Source: Scedosporium boydii (taxonomy: Eukaryota > Ascomycota > Sordariomycetes > Microascales > Microascaceae). From it: a DNA stretch of 64,000 nt. The notes below the pieces were generated by a model. It worked only from the letters and a program-made list of their open reading frames with translations. It did not search any database and had not been told where the DNA came from. Positions 1 to 12,598 of this stretch are shown one piece after another. Each line of letters starts with the position of its first letter. The first letter of the stretch is position 1. Location of the stretch: positions 98,569 to 162,568 of the forward strand of contig NJFT01000076.1 of the NCBI GenBank assembly GCA_002221725.1. The letters run 5' to 3'. A program made the position numbers and the translations under genes.

Positions 1-2501
1 TGGCCTTGGGATCCGATTCATAGTATCTTGCGCGGACAAGGGCCGGATGCATTGAACCCCGGGGCTTTTTAGGGGTCGTGGGGTCATCATCAATGGGATC
101 CCTTTCCTTAGTGCCCGAACCTGGTGTACTATTCCCCGATCTTGGCGGACTTGTTATATCTTCGATCGGATCCAGCTTTGCTCTTTTTGCTGGCGATGGT
201 CCAGCAAAGGTGGGGAACTGCAAGCGTTTCTGGCTGCCATCGAGTCCCAAGTTGGGTTTGATAGCCTCCAGCTTCGTCATCTGCACACCCAACCCGCGCA
301 AATCTCCGGGACTAAACTTGAATGATCGCAGTGTTGAGATTGCTTCTCGTCCAATAATTTCCGCACTGTTAGTCGCAACACCAAAGACTGCACTCTTGTT
401 GAAGACGTCGCATTTCCCATGGCCAAGATGCTTCACAGTGTCAAATGGCGCGTCCAATGATCGTCGCATCACCTTGACAGTCAGGTTTTTACCCTTGACT
501 TGCTCGTTTAGAAGCCGGCGCTCCAGTTCCTTGCAGAGGTTCATCATGAATTCATCGGCTTCCGCTTGGTTGATAAACCGAATGCCCCAGCTAACCTCGG
601 CGGAGACAGACTTTCGAGGAGGCTGATCACCTACTTCGGACTTGTCTATGCCTCTCGCGTATTCCCAGAGTTTTTCGCCAGTCTTGGGGCCTAACACGGT
701 GGTGAGTCGTTCTTTAGATTGAGCGCGCAAGTCCTTCACGAACTTGACACCCAGTTCCTCGAGCTTGCCACCAATGCTGTAGGCAACACCTGGGAGACTG
801 GTTACTTCTAATTCACCGAGGAGATTAAGCATTTCTTCTGGTCGAATCTGGTACTGTCCGTTGGGCTTTGCCTTTCGCAAGGCCACCTTGGCAAGGAGAA
901 TGTTGGGCCCGATGCCGACGGAAACGGCGCAACCAGTCTTCTCCGCAGTCTTAGCACGAAGGTCGGAGGCGATTTTGTTTGCGTCTTCCTGTTCGCGCCA
1001 CAAACTGCCCTCATCAACGCCGATACCCGTGGACATAGTATCACGCATAACGACAGCAGTTATATCAACTAACGCTTCGTCGATGCTGACACTCTGGACA
1101 ACACCGCCTCCATCCAGAATGGCTTCGTAAAACTGCCGGCTCGCTTCTTCGTAGGCTGGAAAGTCGTATGGTAGTACCTTGAGATTCGGACACAATTCCA
1201 AGGCCCTCTTCATCCACATGCCGTTTTTGACACCGAATTTCCTGGCCGGGTAGTTGCAGCTTGCTATCTCGGAGCCCGTCCCAGTCCCATGGGCGACCAC
1301 GGCGGGCTTGTCGATATAGTCGGGATGCTTCTTGAGCGAGACGGCACAGAAAAAGCTGTCGAAATCGACGTGCATGATATACTTCCTTGAGCCGGGTGCC
1401 CTCTTTACCGGTTTCACGGCCGGGCCCCTCTCACTTGCCATTTTCTGCATCTTTGATTTAAGCTCGGCTTTCCAGGTTGAGAGATGATGCAGCCGGCTCT
1501 CAGAATAGAATTGCTTTAAAAACTCGGGGTTGGCAGACGACGCCTTTCGTATATTGGGATCTGCGAGGAGCCACGCATTGTATTCTTCCGAGGTCATATT
1601 TTTTAGCCGGTTCGCATCCGCATTTCCTGGAGCCAAAGGAGGCTTCTGGTAGGAGTCTGGCCCAATTCCGGCGATATCGGATGGGGAATGCTCTAGAGCC
1701 TGCGAATCGGAATTCAAAGGTAGGTCTATAGTTTCGTCCGTCCGTCTCTCGGGCGTGGGACTATTGAGCGAGCGTGGCTCCACGGGCTGCTGGGGAGAGT
1801 TTGAAGAACCGGGAGTCCGGGTTGATGGTGATTCCAGGCGAGTGCTCTGAGGAGTCCTCGTGAACTGGTTATTATAAAAGCTGTTCTGTGTCTGCTCTCT
1901 ATAGCCGATTTTGGAGGGAGAAATCGATTGCGACAGAACCTTGCCACTCTCAAACTTCAGCACCTTTTGCCTCGGACCCTCATCGATCACACGATATTCC
2001 GTCCACGAGAGCAGCCTTCCAGCATTTATAGAGTCGGTAACCCATGCCGGCTTCACGATTCGGTATCGAGCAAATTCGACGGCTTTCTTTGGGGTGACAG
2101 AGGAGGCTATAATATGGGTGGCCATAGTTTTGGAATCGAGATATTGGAGGAAGCCGGCGCCATGCTTGACTAGCTCTTTATGCAAGCTGCATTCCGCGCG
2201 ATTAGAAATTTTCGGTAAAAAATAATTCTAGGTAGAATGGCCATCAAGCTTACACATGGAGAGGAGGCTGCGTGTATCCCGAGACATGCGCGACGACGCC
2301 CTTGAAGATTTGGGGGAAATCAGAAGACGCCGTCCGGAGCTCCGCATCCAGGTTCTGGAGCTTAATCTTCTTGCGCCGGAAGTAATCTCCGAATCCTCCA
2401 AAGTCGCTTGCGCCATATTCTTCGCCTTCCTCATGGTCAAAGCTGTGGTCCTCGATTCGCTTCCTGACTTGGGAGGAGTTCTTGTCGGCTGGTGTTCCCA
2501 T
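1..2501 (-). CDS. REV1: DNA repair protein REV1 (Y-family translesion polymerase), 3' end cut by window edge
   Basis: REV1 is a deoxycytidyl transferase that inserts dCMP opposite abasic sites and scaffolds polymerase zeta during translesion synthesis in the nucleus. Exon 1 is 2254-2501 and exon 2 runs from 2186 past base 1; the 67 bp intron 2187-2253 begins GTAAGC and ends GCAG, and joining restores a BRCT domain (about residues 65-150, GYTQPPLHV joined to LHKELVKHGAGF). The palm starts near residue 352 with HVDFDSFF, and SIDEALVD near residue 450 supplies the catalytic acidic pair. Thumb and little-finger regions follow. About 811 residues are visible. The C-terminal ubiquitin-binding motifs and the polymerase-interacting domain lie outside the window. 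The start at 2501 (MGTPADK) precedes an acidic N-terminus; an in-frame Met at 2552 is possible but less likely. It is divergent from the RED gene, sharing a 436 bp promoter interval. Confidence 0.95.
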
Positions 2502-2937
2502 GGTGGCGATTTCTTCCCGAGAAGAGGCTTGTAATATATTGATCAGTATCAAATTGTATCATATAGATCACCTAGGCACCCAGAGTAGGCCATTTTCGAT
2601 GTTGTGAAGTGGCTGAAAAATAGGTTGCGACCAAAGAGTTGGAGAAGAGAAAGATGGATGTGAGCTTGGTGATTTGATGTGCTTCGGTCGCGTCAGGTTA
2701 GAAGGTGGGGTGGGTGGCGTTCAGTGCTTTAACACGCTATCACGTGACACTCAGCGCATACATCTGATTCAGATTGATGCGCCAGTGCAGTGCTCCATTG
2801 CGAAGACCACTGATGAAGAGCGCTGCCGACTTATTCCTTCCTGGTGGCATCGTCCAGCTATTTGTTGCAAGAAACATCAGCTTTTGTATACTTTGCCTCC
2901 ACTCCAGAGAGGCCTACCCGCATCTTTTCTGGTGACA

Positions 2938-4587
2938 ATGAACAACGAGCAGTTTCGACGATTATTGCTCAGCAAAAGCGCGAAGCTCTCCGATGGGAGC
3001 TCCAAGTCCCCGCCCTCGGCGAGCCCTGGCGGCTCAAGCAACCTTGGAGCTCGCCAGAGGGCCAATATACCTATGACCCCGTAAGTTCCACCCAGTCGCA
3101 TAGCTTTCTCCTGTTTTCTAACCGCACAAATCTCCAGGCGCTCCGTCGGACTAGACGCCAACGTAGATTTTGCGCGACAAGTCGCCGAGAGAAACCGCGC
3201 CGTCAACCCACAGAAGAAGTTCCGATCGTCGGCCCCGAGGGGCGCGAGGCTCGCCGCCGGCTACGTGGATCGCACAAAGTCGAGACAAGAAGAGGATGAT
3301 GAGAAAGAGGCGAGGATAAAGGCGCTGGGAGAAGCGTTGAAGAACGAGGAGATCGACCAGGAAACGTTCGAGAAGCTACGGAACCAGATCGCTGGTGGCG
3401 ACCTTTCTACGACGCACATGGTCAAGGGGCTTGATTTCAAGCTACTAGAGAGGATAAGACGAGGCGAGGATGTCTATGGCGATAGTAAAACCTCACCAGA
3501 AGCGACTAATGAGACGGAGGAGGAGGAAGAAGAGGGGAATCTTGATGAAGAGCTCGACAAAGTACTAGAGAAGGAAGTTACGGCTGTTGAGAAGGAGAAG
3601 CGTGAGAAGAAAGGCCAGTTATCCACCGTATCGCTGGCGCCGGGGAAGAAGCGGACACGAGATCAGATACTGGCCGAATTGAAGGCCGCTAGGTCAACAG
3701 TGAAGGAGCCAAAGGAGGAGTTAGGTGGGAGGTTTAAGAAGATCAGTGCAAAACAACAACCGGGCACGCGGATCGAGCGAGACAGCAAAGGAAGAGAAGT
3801 ACTTATAATCGTGGATGAAGATGGCCACGAGAAGAGGAAAATACGTAAAGTCTACGCCGGGGAGAAGGGCGAGGAGGCGCAAAAGGAGCTCCTACCAATG
3901 CCTGACAAGAATGCGAAGCCTCTAGGTATGGAAGTACCAGAGATATATCGGAAAAAGGAAGAGCCAGAGGATGATGGGGATATCGATATCTTTGATGATG
4001 TTGGAGACGATTACGACCCATTAGCCGGATTGGGTTCTGGTTCAGACGAGGACTCTGAGGAGGAGGAGGAGGAAGCCAAGGCGGCGAAGCTCAAATCTAC
4101 GCAGAAAGAGCCTAGCACGACACCGTCTCAGCCCTCTGGACCCAGAAACTACTTCAAAGACTCCAGAACCGGCCTCATCTCACAAGAAGAGGTCAAGGCG
4201 CCGTCCCTGTCTGATCCAACGATCATGGCAGCTCTCAAAAAGGCAGCAAGCCTTCACCCGATAGGGAAGGGAGCGGATGATGGCGAGATCAGCGATGAGG
4301 AAGAAAAGGCCCGGCTCGAGCGGAGGCGGAAGCTTCTTGAGTCTACGGACCGCGACGCCGAGGATCTCGACATGGGCTTTGGCATGAGCAGGTACGAAGA
4401 CGAGGAAGACTTCGAGGATAGGAACATTAAACTATCGAAATGGGGAGAAGAAGGGGACGACGGGCAAGGCAGGTCCGGAGGTGGCAGATCGAAGAGGAAA
4501 CGGGGACCGAAGAAGAGAAAGGGAGATGGAAATAACGCTGCCGACGTAATGCGGGTCCTTGAGCAGAGGAGGGTAGCGGGATCATAG
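2938..4587 (+). CDS. RED/IK-type pre-mRNA splicing protein (RED_N domain)
   Basis: Exons are 2938-3080 and 3138-4587 (530 aa). The 57 bp intron starts GTAAGT and ends CCAG; splicing joins PMTP to RSVGLDANVDFARQ. The block around residues 45-250 (YVDRTKSRQ, RIKALGEALKN, HMVKGLDFKLLERIR) matches the N-terminal domain of RED/IK proteins, components of the spliceosomal B complex that work with SMU1 in animals and fission yeast. The rest is highly charged and disordered, with acidic runs (EEEEEE) and a basic lysine/arginine-rich tail near residues 500-515 that resembles a nuclear localisation signal. The Arg-Glu-Asp repeats that named the human protein are not evident. The family call is firm; the splicing role is taken from homologues. 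It is divergent from REV1. Confidence 0.88.
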
Positions 4588-5055
4588 GGGGAAAAAAATA
4601 TAAAAATGATTGCTGTAGCTGAATCTGGAATGCCTCGCCACCAGTTGGATCGAAACCGGCTGTCGTCGGTAGAGTTCAAACCCCAGATTCGAAGTTCCAA
4701 GAATCAAATCCATTTAAAATTCGTCATGTGACGTTTTTTTAGACTGGATCGCGACTGGAAAGCTTTAAAACGGTAGTTCCGGGGACCCACAGACCATGGC
4801 CCCGTGGACCAGGAACGTGGATGTGTGAGCGGGATTGATGGGATCGTTGGATTGACCGAAGCGTCGTGAAACACGTCAAAGCCGCTTGAGCCGCGATCAT
4901 CACAGCTGAACTTGACTCCCCCCACATCTTAGCAGATCCACCGCTGCTTTTGCCCGTGAACATAATCTTCCTCCAACCTTGCCGGGCGATTTTGGATTTC
5001 ATTTGTTTTTATGGATTTTTAAACGTAAAGAAGAAAAGGAAGAAACATTTTTAGA
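4588..5055. other. Intergenic, RED gene 3' flank and nucleoside hydrolase promoter
   Basis: This interval separates two genes on the same strand. I see A-rich stretches just after the RED stop and just before the next start codon, and no open frame with recognisable content. Confidence 0.6.
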
Positions 5056-6431
5056 ATGACATCCACTAAAACCCCCGTATGGCTGGATTGCGATCCCGGC
5101 CACGATGTGAGCAGAACCCCTCATTCCTCTAGACACTCCAGTGTAGATGTCTTGAATCGATGCGCTTTTCAAAAGGGGAGTTCTCTTTCTAAATATGTGT
5201 ACAATTTACAGGATGCCTTTGCTATCTTGCTGGCGGCCTACCATCCGAACATGAGGTTGTTAGGTATCTCCACGGTCTTTGGCAATGCGCCGCTCAGGTA
5301 TAACACCTCACCTCACCCGCCGCGGCTTGTTCTAACGACCACTTCTTACAGCAAGACGACGAATAATGCCTCCTCCGTCCTCACAGCCATAGGTAAAGAA
5401 AAGGAGATATCCGTTTATCCCGGCGCCCACAAACCCCTCAAACGCCCGCCCATTCAACATGCAACAGACATCCACGGCGAATCCGGCATCGACGGAACCT
5501 CCCTCCTACCAAAGGGCGAGGCGCAAGTCAACACGTCAACTCCTGCGCTCCGCGCCATGGCCGAAGCCTTACTCAACGAGGCGCCCGGAACGGCGTGGCT
5601 CGTGGCGACGGGTTCGCTCACCAACGTCGCGGAGCTGCTGCAGGAGTATCCGCAGATCGCGGCGCACCTCGCGGGCCTGAGCATCATGGGAGGCGCTATC
5701 GGCGGCGGGTTCTCGCGTGCTGTTATGGGCGTCGTGAATGGAGTGGCGCGCGTGGGGAATTGGTCTCAGTGGGCCGAATTTAACATCTTTATAGATCCTG
5801 AAGCTGCCGCTTTAATTTTTGGAAATGAGGTGTTGAGCGAGAAGACGACTTTGGTGCCGCTGGATCTGTCGCATCAAGTATTGGCGACGAAGGACGTGCA
5901 GAAGATGCTGCTTTATGGGAAGGACGCGGACGCGCCGTCGGAGGGCAAGGGGAAATCTGAACTGAGGACGACGCTCGTGGAGCTCCTGTTCTTCTTCGCA
6001 AAGAGATACGAGTTGAGTTTCGATGGGAGAGGAGATCCTTCTTTGGTTTTACTCGAGCTTCTTCGCTGACAATGCCTGGTGATAGGGATGTATTTGGTAT
6101 CAAGGAAGGCCCACCTCTTCACGACCCCCTCGCCGTCGCCGCAATCCTAACAGGCAAGGAGCATGAAATCCCCTTTTATGACTGGAATTCCGACGGCGGT
6201 CCGGACAACAGGGAACGCTTCGACATATCCATCGTGACTGATGGCGAGTACGAAGATGCGCAGACGGGTAGCGAGCTTGGCCGTACGGTGGCTACTCGTA
6301 AAGAGCCTGGAGAACCGGGTGTGAGAATTCCGCGCAGTCTTGATATTGAAGCGTTTTGGGACGAGATCGAGGCTTGCATTGAGAGGGCGGAAAAGGCTCT
6401 AGAGAAGAGGTCACAATCACGAGAGAGTTAA
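5056..6431 (+). CDS. URH1: Inosine-uridine preferring nucleoside hydrolase (uridine ribohydrolase type)
   Basis: This enzyme hydrolyses the N-glycosidic bond of ribonucleosides, releasing base and ribose for pyrimidine and purine salvage. Four exons are supported: 5056-5106, 5212-5297, 5352-6011 and 6086-6431 (380 aa, near the family length). The introns are 105, 54 and 74 bp. The first rebuilds the Asp-rich signature DCDPGHDDAF (residues 11-20), whose aspartates bind calcium and ribose. The last rebuilds DVFGIKEGPPLHDPLAV, with His278-Asp279 near the C-terminus as in the family. The third donor is a weaker GTTGAG, but it is the only splice I find that restores the conserved block. DIHGESGIDG and the ATGSLTNVA motif are also present. 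There is no signal peptide, so it is probably cytosolic. Substrate preference (uridine or inosine) cannot be read from sequence. Confidence 0.93.
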
Positions 6432-6702
6432 ATAGTTGGCTACACATGTACAAATCATTTTTTTTTCTTGTTTCATTTCACCAGCTACAGAGTCCGATCT
6501 TGTTTCAAAGCCTCAAGATGGGCTATGCGAGATGAAGAAAAAATACGGAAAATACATGGATATCCTTTACTCCTTTTATCTACCTGGCTAGTAGTCCCTT
6601 TTCGAGCAGGCGAACACTGCTAATATACACACATAGACGAATAAAACGCAACGAGACATGCTTCCCTCGACCTGATATCATATCATACACAACTACTTTC
6701 GC

Positions 6703-7857
6703 TCAAAGCTTTCGCTCGACAGCCTGGTCCAACGCCATAAGGCCGCGTAAGGTGTTCTCGTACACCCATAGCGTCACACCGCTTGCAGGCGCGTGCTTGA
6801 GCAGCGTGACAAAGAGACCCCGGTACATTCCCCTGAAGCCTTCGGTGGCCAGGATGGTCCTGAGAGCTCCGACAGTACTCGTATACTCGGGAATGTTCTT
6901 GTGGATGTACCGCCCTCGCGTCGGGCCCTGCACCTGCATTCGCTTGCGGACGATATCGAAGGGGAAGACGGCGGTCTTCGCGATGAAACTGGAGAGACTA
7001 CCCGCTAGAAACTTATCGAAGCCCCAGGGCATCCGGGGAATGATGCGCTTCCCCTCGTCCTCGCCCTTCCTGACATCGGGAGGACGAATTGCCTCGTAGG
7101 TGAGAAAGTAAATGCCCATGCCGGGGCCAGCATTCAAGAGAGTGGGAACGATGCCACGGAAAAAGCCCTGGAGTCCTTCGTCTCTGTAGATCTCTCCGAA
7201 AGATCGGAAGAATGATGTATATACTCGGTCGTTTCCCTGAGCAGCGAAACGGGTTCGGAGGAGATCGAGCGGGTAAGACGCAGTTGTACCTGCCAAGCCG
7301 GCCGCCGTACCGGCGATCCACGAGATCTGGGACTCTATATGGGGGTTGGTCTTGCTATCGCCGAAGTATGGGCGTATCGCCTCGGCGGTGGCACGGTATG
7401 CCGAGAACTGTGCGGCCGAATAAACCATGTACATGATCTCGGCAGGGACGTTGCCCTTCCATAGAGCTGTAAAGCCCTCGTCTCTAATGATGTCTCGAGC
7501 GGTACGAACGAGGCCCTTGTAGACCGGGGAACCGGGAGGAAGCTTCATGAGCGAGAGCGGGTCGGAAAGGGAGTGGGACTGCAGCTGCAGCCGGATCTTG
7601 ACGACATCAAGCGGTGCGACGACGAACCTGGGAAGGCAAAAGTCAGTTGCGCGCACGACCACAGCGACGATTAAGGGAGCCTGGGGGTTGAAGGGAAGGA
7701 CCATCATGCATACCTCGACACCAGTCCTGCGGTCGACCCGGCTATTACAGTTTGCCATTTCGAGCCCTGCGAAGCGACGAAGAGTCAGATTGTTACCTCG
7801 AATTTGTCTTAAAAAAATGTGTCGACCTCATACCTTGTCCTTCAGGTGTTGAGTCAT
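6703..7857 (-). CDS. TPC1: Mitochondrial thiamine pyrophosphate carrier
   Basis: TPC1 is an inner-membrane member of the mitochondrial carrier family that imports thiamine pyrophosphate for matrix dehydrogenases. Exons on the minus strand are 7834-7857, 7714-7766 and 6703-7627 (333 aa). The introns (67 and 86 bp) start GTATGA and GTATGC, and splicing produces the expected N-terminus MTQHLKDKGSKWQTVIAGS. All three carrier signatures are present: PLDVVKIRLQLQ, PLDLLRTRFAAQ and PFDIVRKRMQVQ, each followed by the aromatic-gly motif of the repeat (EGFTALWKG, EGLQGFFRG, EGFRGMYRG). These define three repeats of two helices. The TPC1 assignment rests on overall resemblance to fungal TPC1 proteins; other carriers of the family are the alternative. 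Confidence 0.92.
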
Positions 7858-10800
7858 GGCGGCGTTGGAGTGGTCTCCTGGCCATGGATAGCTTCAGAAA
7901 GCGGGCGACGACGATTCGAGTATGTGATTGATGGCTAAGGGTAGGTTTATCTGAACGTCGGCAGGATAGAGATGAGGTGGAAAAGTTGGATTCGGGTAAC
8001 CATGATGCGACACGTCGGGATCGAGGCGCGACTTGGTAACTCGGGAGCTTCGAGTAACGTCGTCGGATAGGAAGCTATGGCGTTGAGATCTTCAGATCTG
8101 ACAGAGCAGGGATGCGGTGCAACGCAAGCAAGCAAGCTAGCAGAAGCAGATGTGTTGTTATTGAAGGCTCATGCTGTGCAGATAGAGCTTCATTGTAGGT
8201 TCGATGGTGAGTCCATGCTGGTGCTGATAAGGGAAGTTTTGAGAATGCCAAGATTCTTTATCGTTTTATCGTCAGCTGCACACTGCAGGTTCTGGAAGAA
8301 ATTGAGACAGTCTTTGGCGACATCTGGCAAAGGTTGGCTTCGGATCTTGCCAGCCGTTGTGGAGCCATAATTGAAACGTCTGTCTGTGTTTCCAGAACAC
8401 AATGGAGTGATTCTGTAAACAGTCTGTCGGAGAATGATTGTGTTTGCGGATGGTAGATGGTGAGATCGGATGATGAAAGGGCTCGGGAACGGGGAAGTTG
8501 ATTAATTGAACTTTTGCGTGGCTGGTCGGACCTTACGCGTTGAATCTGAGGATCAATTGGCAGATTTCAATGGACGTGGAGAGCTCTGGGTAGAGTTGAA
8601 CTGTGAAGGTTGCAAGTTGAGGGAGCAGAGGTACTTTTAGGCTGTTGATTATGATGCGAGGTTACAACTGAGCTGTCACAGTACCGAGGCGAGTGGGACA
8701 CAATATGAAGTGATCCCCTCTGGGTTTTGTGAAGGAAAATCTCCAGCTTCTCAGTTCGATCAATTGAAGTTCCAGTGTGGTTTACTTCAGCTGGGATCAA
8801 ATCAGATCGTTGAAACCAATTGCATCCGTACTACTTCGTATTTTGACCAGATTTGATACTTCCCATTGTTGCCAGTCACTTGATGGTAATCGCCTGGCTA
8901 GCCTCAACTTCAAGGATTTAGAATTGAGGTTTGGTACTGGATGACCTGCCGCGCTCGCGTATGGACAGACCTGCTAGCCATTGCATAGCAACTCACGGTA
9001 CCTGTGTAGACGGTGATTCTATTCGCCTCGACAAAAATAGATCTTTGATGTCCCCGGAGCATTCCCTACGTGGAAGTACCACGGATATGTTCCAAAGCCG
9101 TACGGGCTCCAGTGTCTTCTGTAGATCAGCATGTGTAAGGCTGCCTGGCTGCCCATTGACCTGTAAAAGGCGTAGGCTTGTGCAATTTATGAATAGGTTC
9201 TGGAAGATAGAATGTTGTGAGACAGCTTCCGAGATGTCAATGCCCCGACCAAGACTGTGTCAAATCGTCGTTGACGGGATGTCTATACCTCAATATATGT
9301 ACAAATCTCCCATTGGATGCCCTTCTACCGTCCTCAGGATCTAACCTCGTGCTGTATTCATTCGTATAGAAAGAAATCAAGACAATAAATATGCCAGAAT
9401 TATTAAGAGGATGGGCATACTTTACTGTTTGCGTTTGCAAATAAAGTACATCGCGGGAAGGGTGTTTGAGCCCTGTGTACCAACATCAAATGACCCCTCG
9501 GCGTGCCTGATTGTACCCGTAGCGGCTGAGGACGCGGTGTGTGTACTTCATCCGCATAGGTTCATGTGTGCTTGGGTGTACTTCGTACTTTGTAGCGTTT
9601 GCAGGCGTACTTCAGTACACTGGAGTTCTAAACTAAACTCATTGATAGTGTTCAAATGTTGTTATAGTGTGCAAGCAGTTTTACGTCAGTGATCAAATCA
9701 ATTGATTTTCCGCGGACCCAAGGTCGCCGCTCGACGTCACAACGTCACCCCGCGCCAATTCTGAATGGTCGATTTTGCCCCCTTCCTTTTCCCCGAGCCT
9801 CCAGTTGGACCAGTTGGGGACCATGCCAACCCCTGGGATTGGCCAGAAGCTTATTTGGGTAGAGCCCCCGTGCTTCGCTCTGTTGCTTACCCCAGGAAGC
9901 CAGAAGCCCGTCTCGACAAGTCTCGACAGCAGAGGAATCGGCTGCCCGCCATCGTGGAACTATTGTGACGCCCCACCCGCCTCGTTGCCTCCCGTGTCTC
10001 TGGCTCTTTCGAGGGTGGACACGCTCTAATCTCGGGGGAGGGGAAGCTGTCCGGATCGGCATTCGTCTCCGAGGCCAGAGGCCAGGCTTGTATACTCCAT
10101 CCATCTCTCATCTCTCCAGATGCTTTTCTCAAACTTCTTCCCTCCTCAAATCTCGCCAATTCAAGAACTCTCCCTTGAATCCTTCCCCCCCCCTTCGTAC
10201 CCCAGGTCAACCCCAAACTATCCCTGCCTAGTCGCTCCCAAGCTTCCATTCACGTACGAGGTATTGCTACACCACACCTGCAACCTCTCTTCCATTCAGG
10301 CACTAGTCGACTTTCCTCCGCGTCCCAATCCTGCGAGCTTCGAACACTTGCTTGGCAAAACAACCTCAATTCTGGTCATTTCATCATAGCTCCAAGTCCA
10401 ACCAACACCCAATCTCACGCGCGGAATTTCCAGGCAACAGAAGCACGAGAGTTGGCAACCCAGCGAAGAAGAGGAGGCAACGCCAGGCAGAGATAAAACA
10501 GGGGTGACCAAACTTCAGCCATCTTCATCATTCTGGACAATTCGTACCCAGGACCAACGGCGATCCGGACCGGCATGTGACAGCGTCACGATCCCATTGA
10601 ATCCTCTTTTGTATCGTCTGTACCCTGTACCCTGTACATTCAGTTACCCTGGGCGTGTCATAGCTCCCAAGTTCCCCGCCCAAGCTTCCTCCCAGCCTAG
10701 TCTGCGGCATTCAATACTTGGCCGACGTCCTATTTTCCACTTTCTTCTTCCGTTTGTTATCCCTTTTCTTCTTTTTTTCTCTTTTCCCTTGTATAAAGAG

Positions 10801-10879
10801 AGCCGGGTTTGGAGTCTTGCATTTTCCTTCCATTCTGAATCCCCATCTCAATTGTTCGTTATACGTCGCGAACACCACG
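7858..10879. other. 3 kb intergenic region between TPC1 and the next gene
   Basis: No convincing coding sequence. From 7.9 to 9.7 kb it is rather AT-rich and carries two copies of TACTTCGTA (8832, 9579) and one ATCAATTGAT palindrome (9697). From about 9.7 to 10.9 kb it becomes C/T-rich, typical of the long pyrimidine-rich promoter and leader of a filamentous fungal gene, here of the gene starting at 10880. Open frames there overlap in several phases and look like low-complexity artefacts. Confidence 0.6.
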
Positions 10880-12064
10880 ATGGCTGTCTCCAGCATTTCC
10901 CCCCCGGACGCCTCCTCGCTCCTTGCGCCTCTGTTGCCAGCCCTGCCGGCGGCTGCTATTTCTACCCAGCCAGCGACCGCGGTATTACCACTACTCTCGC
11001 CCATTCTGCGCCAGCGAGTCCAGATCTTTTCGTCTTCCAATGGCGAGCCGTGGATTAGGCTGCTATCCTACGACACTGTCAAGGCTGCGAAACTCAAGGA
11101 CATCGTCCAAGGTGGCAGCCTAGAGCCTCATCCTGTTTCCGGCGAGGTCGAGGTTGATTGGGATCTAGATTCTCAGACCCGCTTCAAGCGCCTCGATCAG
11201 GAAACCCTGCAGGCCTTCGTTGCCGTCCCCGGCTTGCAACTTGGCTTCCAGCTAGTTTACTGCGTTAACGACAAGGATGGCGGTGGCGATGGTTGGAGGG
11301 TAGGCGAGGTCACGGTAGTCGATGGATCATCACCGCTTACTTCTTTCGGCGGACATGAGAGCATTTCCGCGGCAGAGCAAAAATTTCGGGACAGCAACGT
11401 GCGCACCGCCCCTGTCCTCAACGGATCGGTGACTACCAACGGAGGCCCGCATCTAGGCGATCTCAGTGACGATGACGACGATGACTACTGGGCTCGATAT
11501 GACGCTACTCCGGCTCGTACGCCGGCTGCCAAACGTTCTCCCGCTCCTCAGTCTCTCCAATGCTCAAACCCGTACCAAACCTCGTCGGCCGAGGATGCAT
11601 ATTATGCTCAGTACGACAACGTCCAGCCCGCCATGGACAACCACGACCCCGACGAAGAGCAGAATCTGGAAGCCATCGCCCCTCCCCTAGGTCTCGGCCG
11701 CGTCGTGTCTCACCCCACTACTCAGGAATCCCCTGAACAGACCGAACTGAGCGAGTCCACCGGGGCCTGGACCCTCGCCGAGCCCGAGAGGTCTTCTCCC
11801 CCCGTCAATGGAGATCATTTAAATCTAGCCCACCCTCGTCCCTCGTCTAGCGCCAGCTCTTCCAGGGGCAGCAGCACCGTTGCCAAACTAGAGGAACATG
11901 CCGAGAGGCAAGTGCAAAGCGAGTTTGGCGTGAAGCAGCACGTTTCACGGAGCATCCGCAGCTTGTTCCTGCTCTCGCGGGCCTCCGGCATCGACCGCGA
12001 GGAGTTTGAGAACATGGTCCGGACAGAGCTTGATCTCCTTGGCCTGATTGAAGGGGAGGACTAA
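10880..12064 (+). CDS. Unnamed acidic protein, conserved-looking (394 aa)
   Basis: An intronless frame of 394 codons with coding-like composition. I do not recognise a named family. The N-terminal 150 residues are globular-looking (LSPILRQRVQIFSSSNGEPWIRLLSYD, then ETLQAFVAVPGLQLGFQLVY). A strongly acidic run of six aspartates near residue 200 precedes YWARYDATPARTP. A long Ser/Pro/Glu-rich linker follows, and the last 60 residues form a predicted amphipathic helical region (RSIRSLFLLSRASGIDREEFENMVRTE). The start at 10880 is preferred over an in-frame Met at 10718 because it has adenine at -3 and avoids a pyrimidine-encoded hydrophobic stretch that looks like leader. No signal peptide or clear membrane segment. 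Function unknown; the disordered acidic centre suggests a protein-interaction role, but that is only inference. Confidence 0.75.
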   Translation: MAVSSISPPDASSLLAPLLPALPAAAISTQPATAVLPLLSPILRQRVQIFSSSNGEPWIRLLSYDTVKAAKLKDIVQGGSLEPHPVSGEVEVDWDLDSQTRFKRLDQETLQAFVAVPGLQLGFQLVYCVNDKDGGGDGWRVGEVTVVDGSSPLTSFGGHESISAAEQKFRDSNVRTAPVLNGSVTTNGGPHLGDLSDDDDDDYWARYDATPARTPAAKRSPAPQSLQCSNPYQTSSAEDAYYAQYDNVQPAMDNHDPDEEQNLEAIAPPLGLGRVVSHPTTQESPEQTELSESTGAWTLAEPERSSPPVNGDHLNLAHPRPSSSASSSRGSSTVAKLEEHAERQVQSEFGVKQHVSRSIRSLFLLSRASGIDREEFENMVRTELDLLGLIEGED

Positions 12065-12598
12065 GTTACGCAGCGACATTAGTAAAGAAAACGACCGAGC
12101 GTTGTGTGTACATCAAATTGGAGCATTCTGGCGCCGCCCGTTTCCTCGAAAACCGGGCGCCGGCGGCCGAATTTTTGCATTATGGGATGGAGTTCTTGTC
12201 ATTGTATACGTTTGGGTAGCGCGGCGGTTCGGTGTTTCCGGTTCATACTTGTTTTGGCACATACTGCACAAAGGCATGCTCTCCTTTGGGAATTTGTTCT
12301 ACAATATGTAGTCTTACGCTGGCGGGACGTCAATAGCATTGGGAATTTGGTAGAAGTTATGACAACATAGTAACCTTGGAGACTCGAATCCTGGCACATT
12401 TCACTTGGTTTTGTTTATCTGCTGCTTCGGGCACCGCACCGTTTTATACTTCCGGCTACAGTGGGATATCAATATGTTCCTAGCTTGGTCATACCCAAGC
12501 ACGTTAAATACAAACATGAACGCCTCGTGCCTCCGTCGATCATGTGCTGCTTCATGAAACCAAAATTCCTTTCAGCGCCCTAAAGTAATCGAGCCTTC
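12065..12598. other. Convergent 3' flanks
   Basis: Interval between two converging genes. I see no open frame of interest, no repeat and no clear terminator signal; it most likely holds both 3' untranslated regions. Confidence 0.6.
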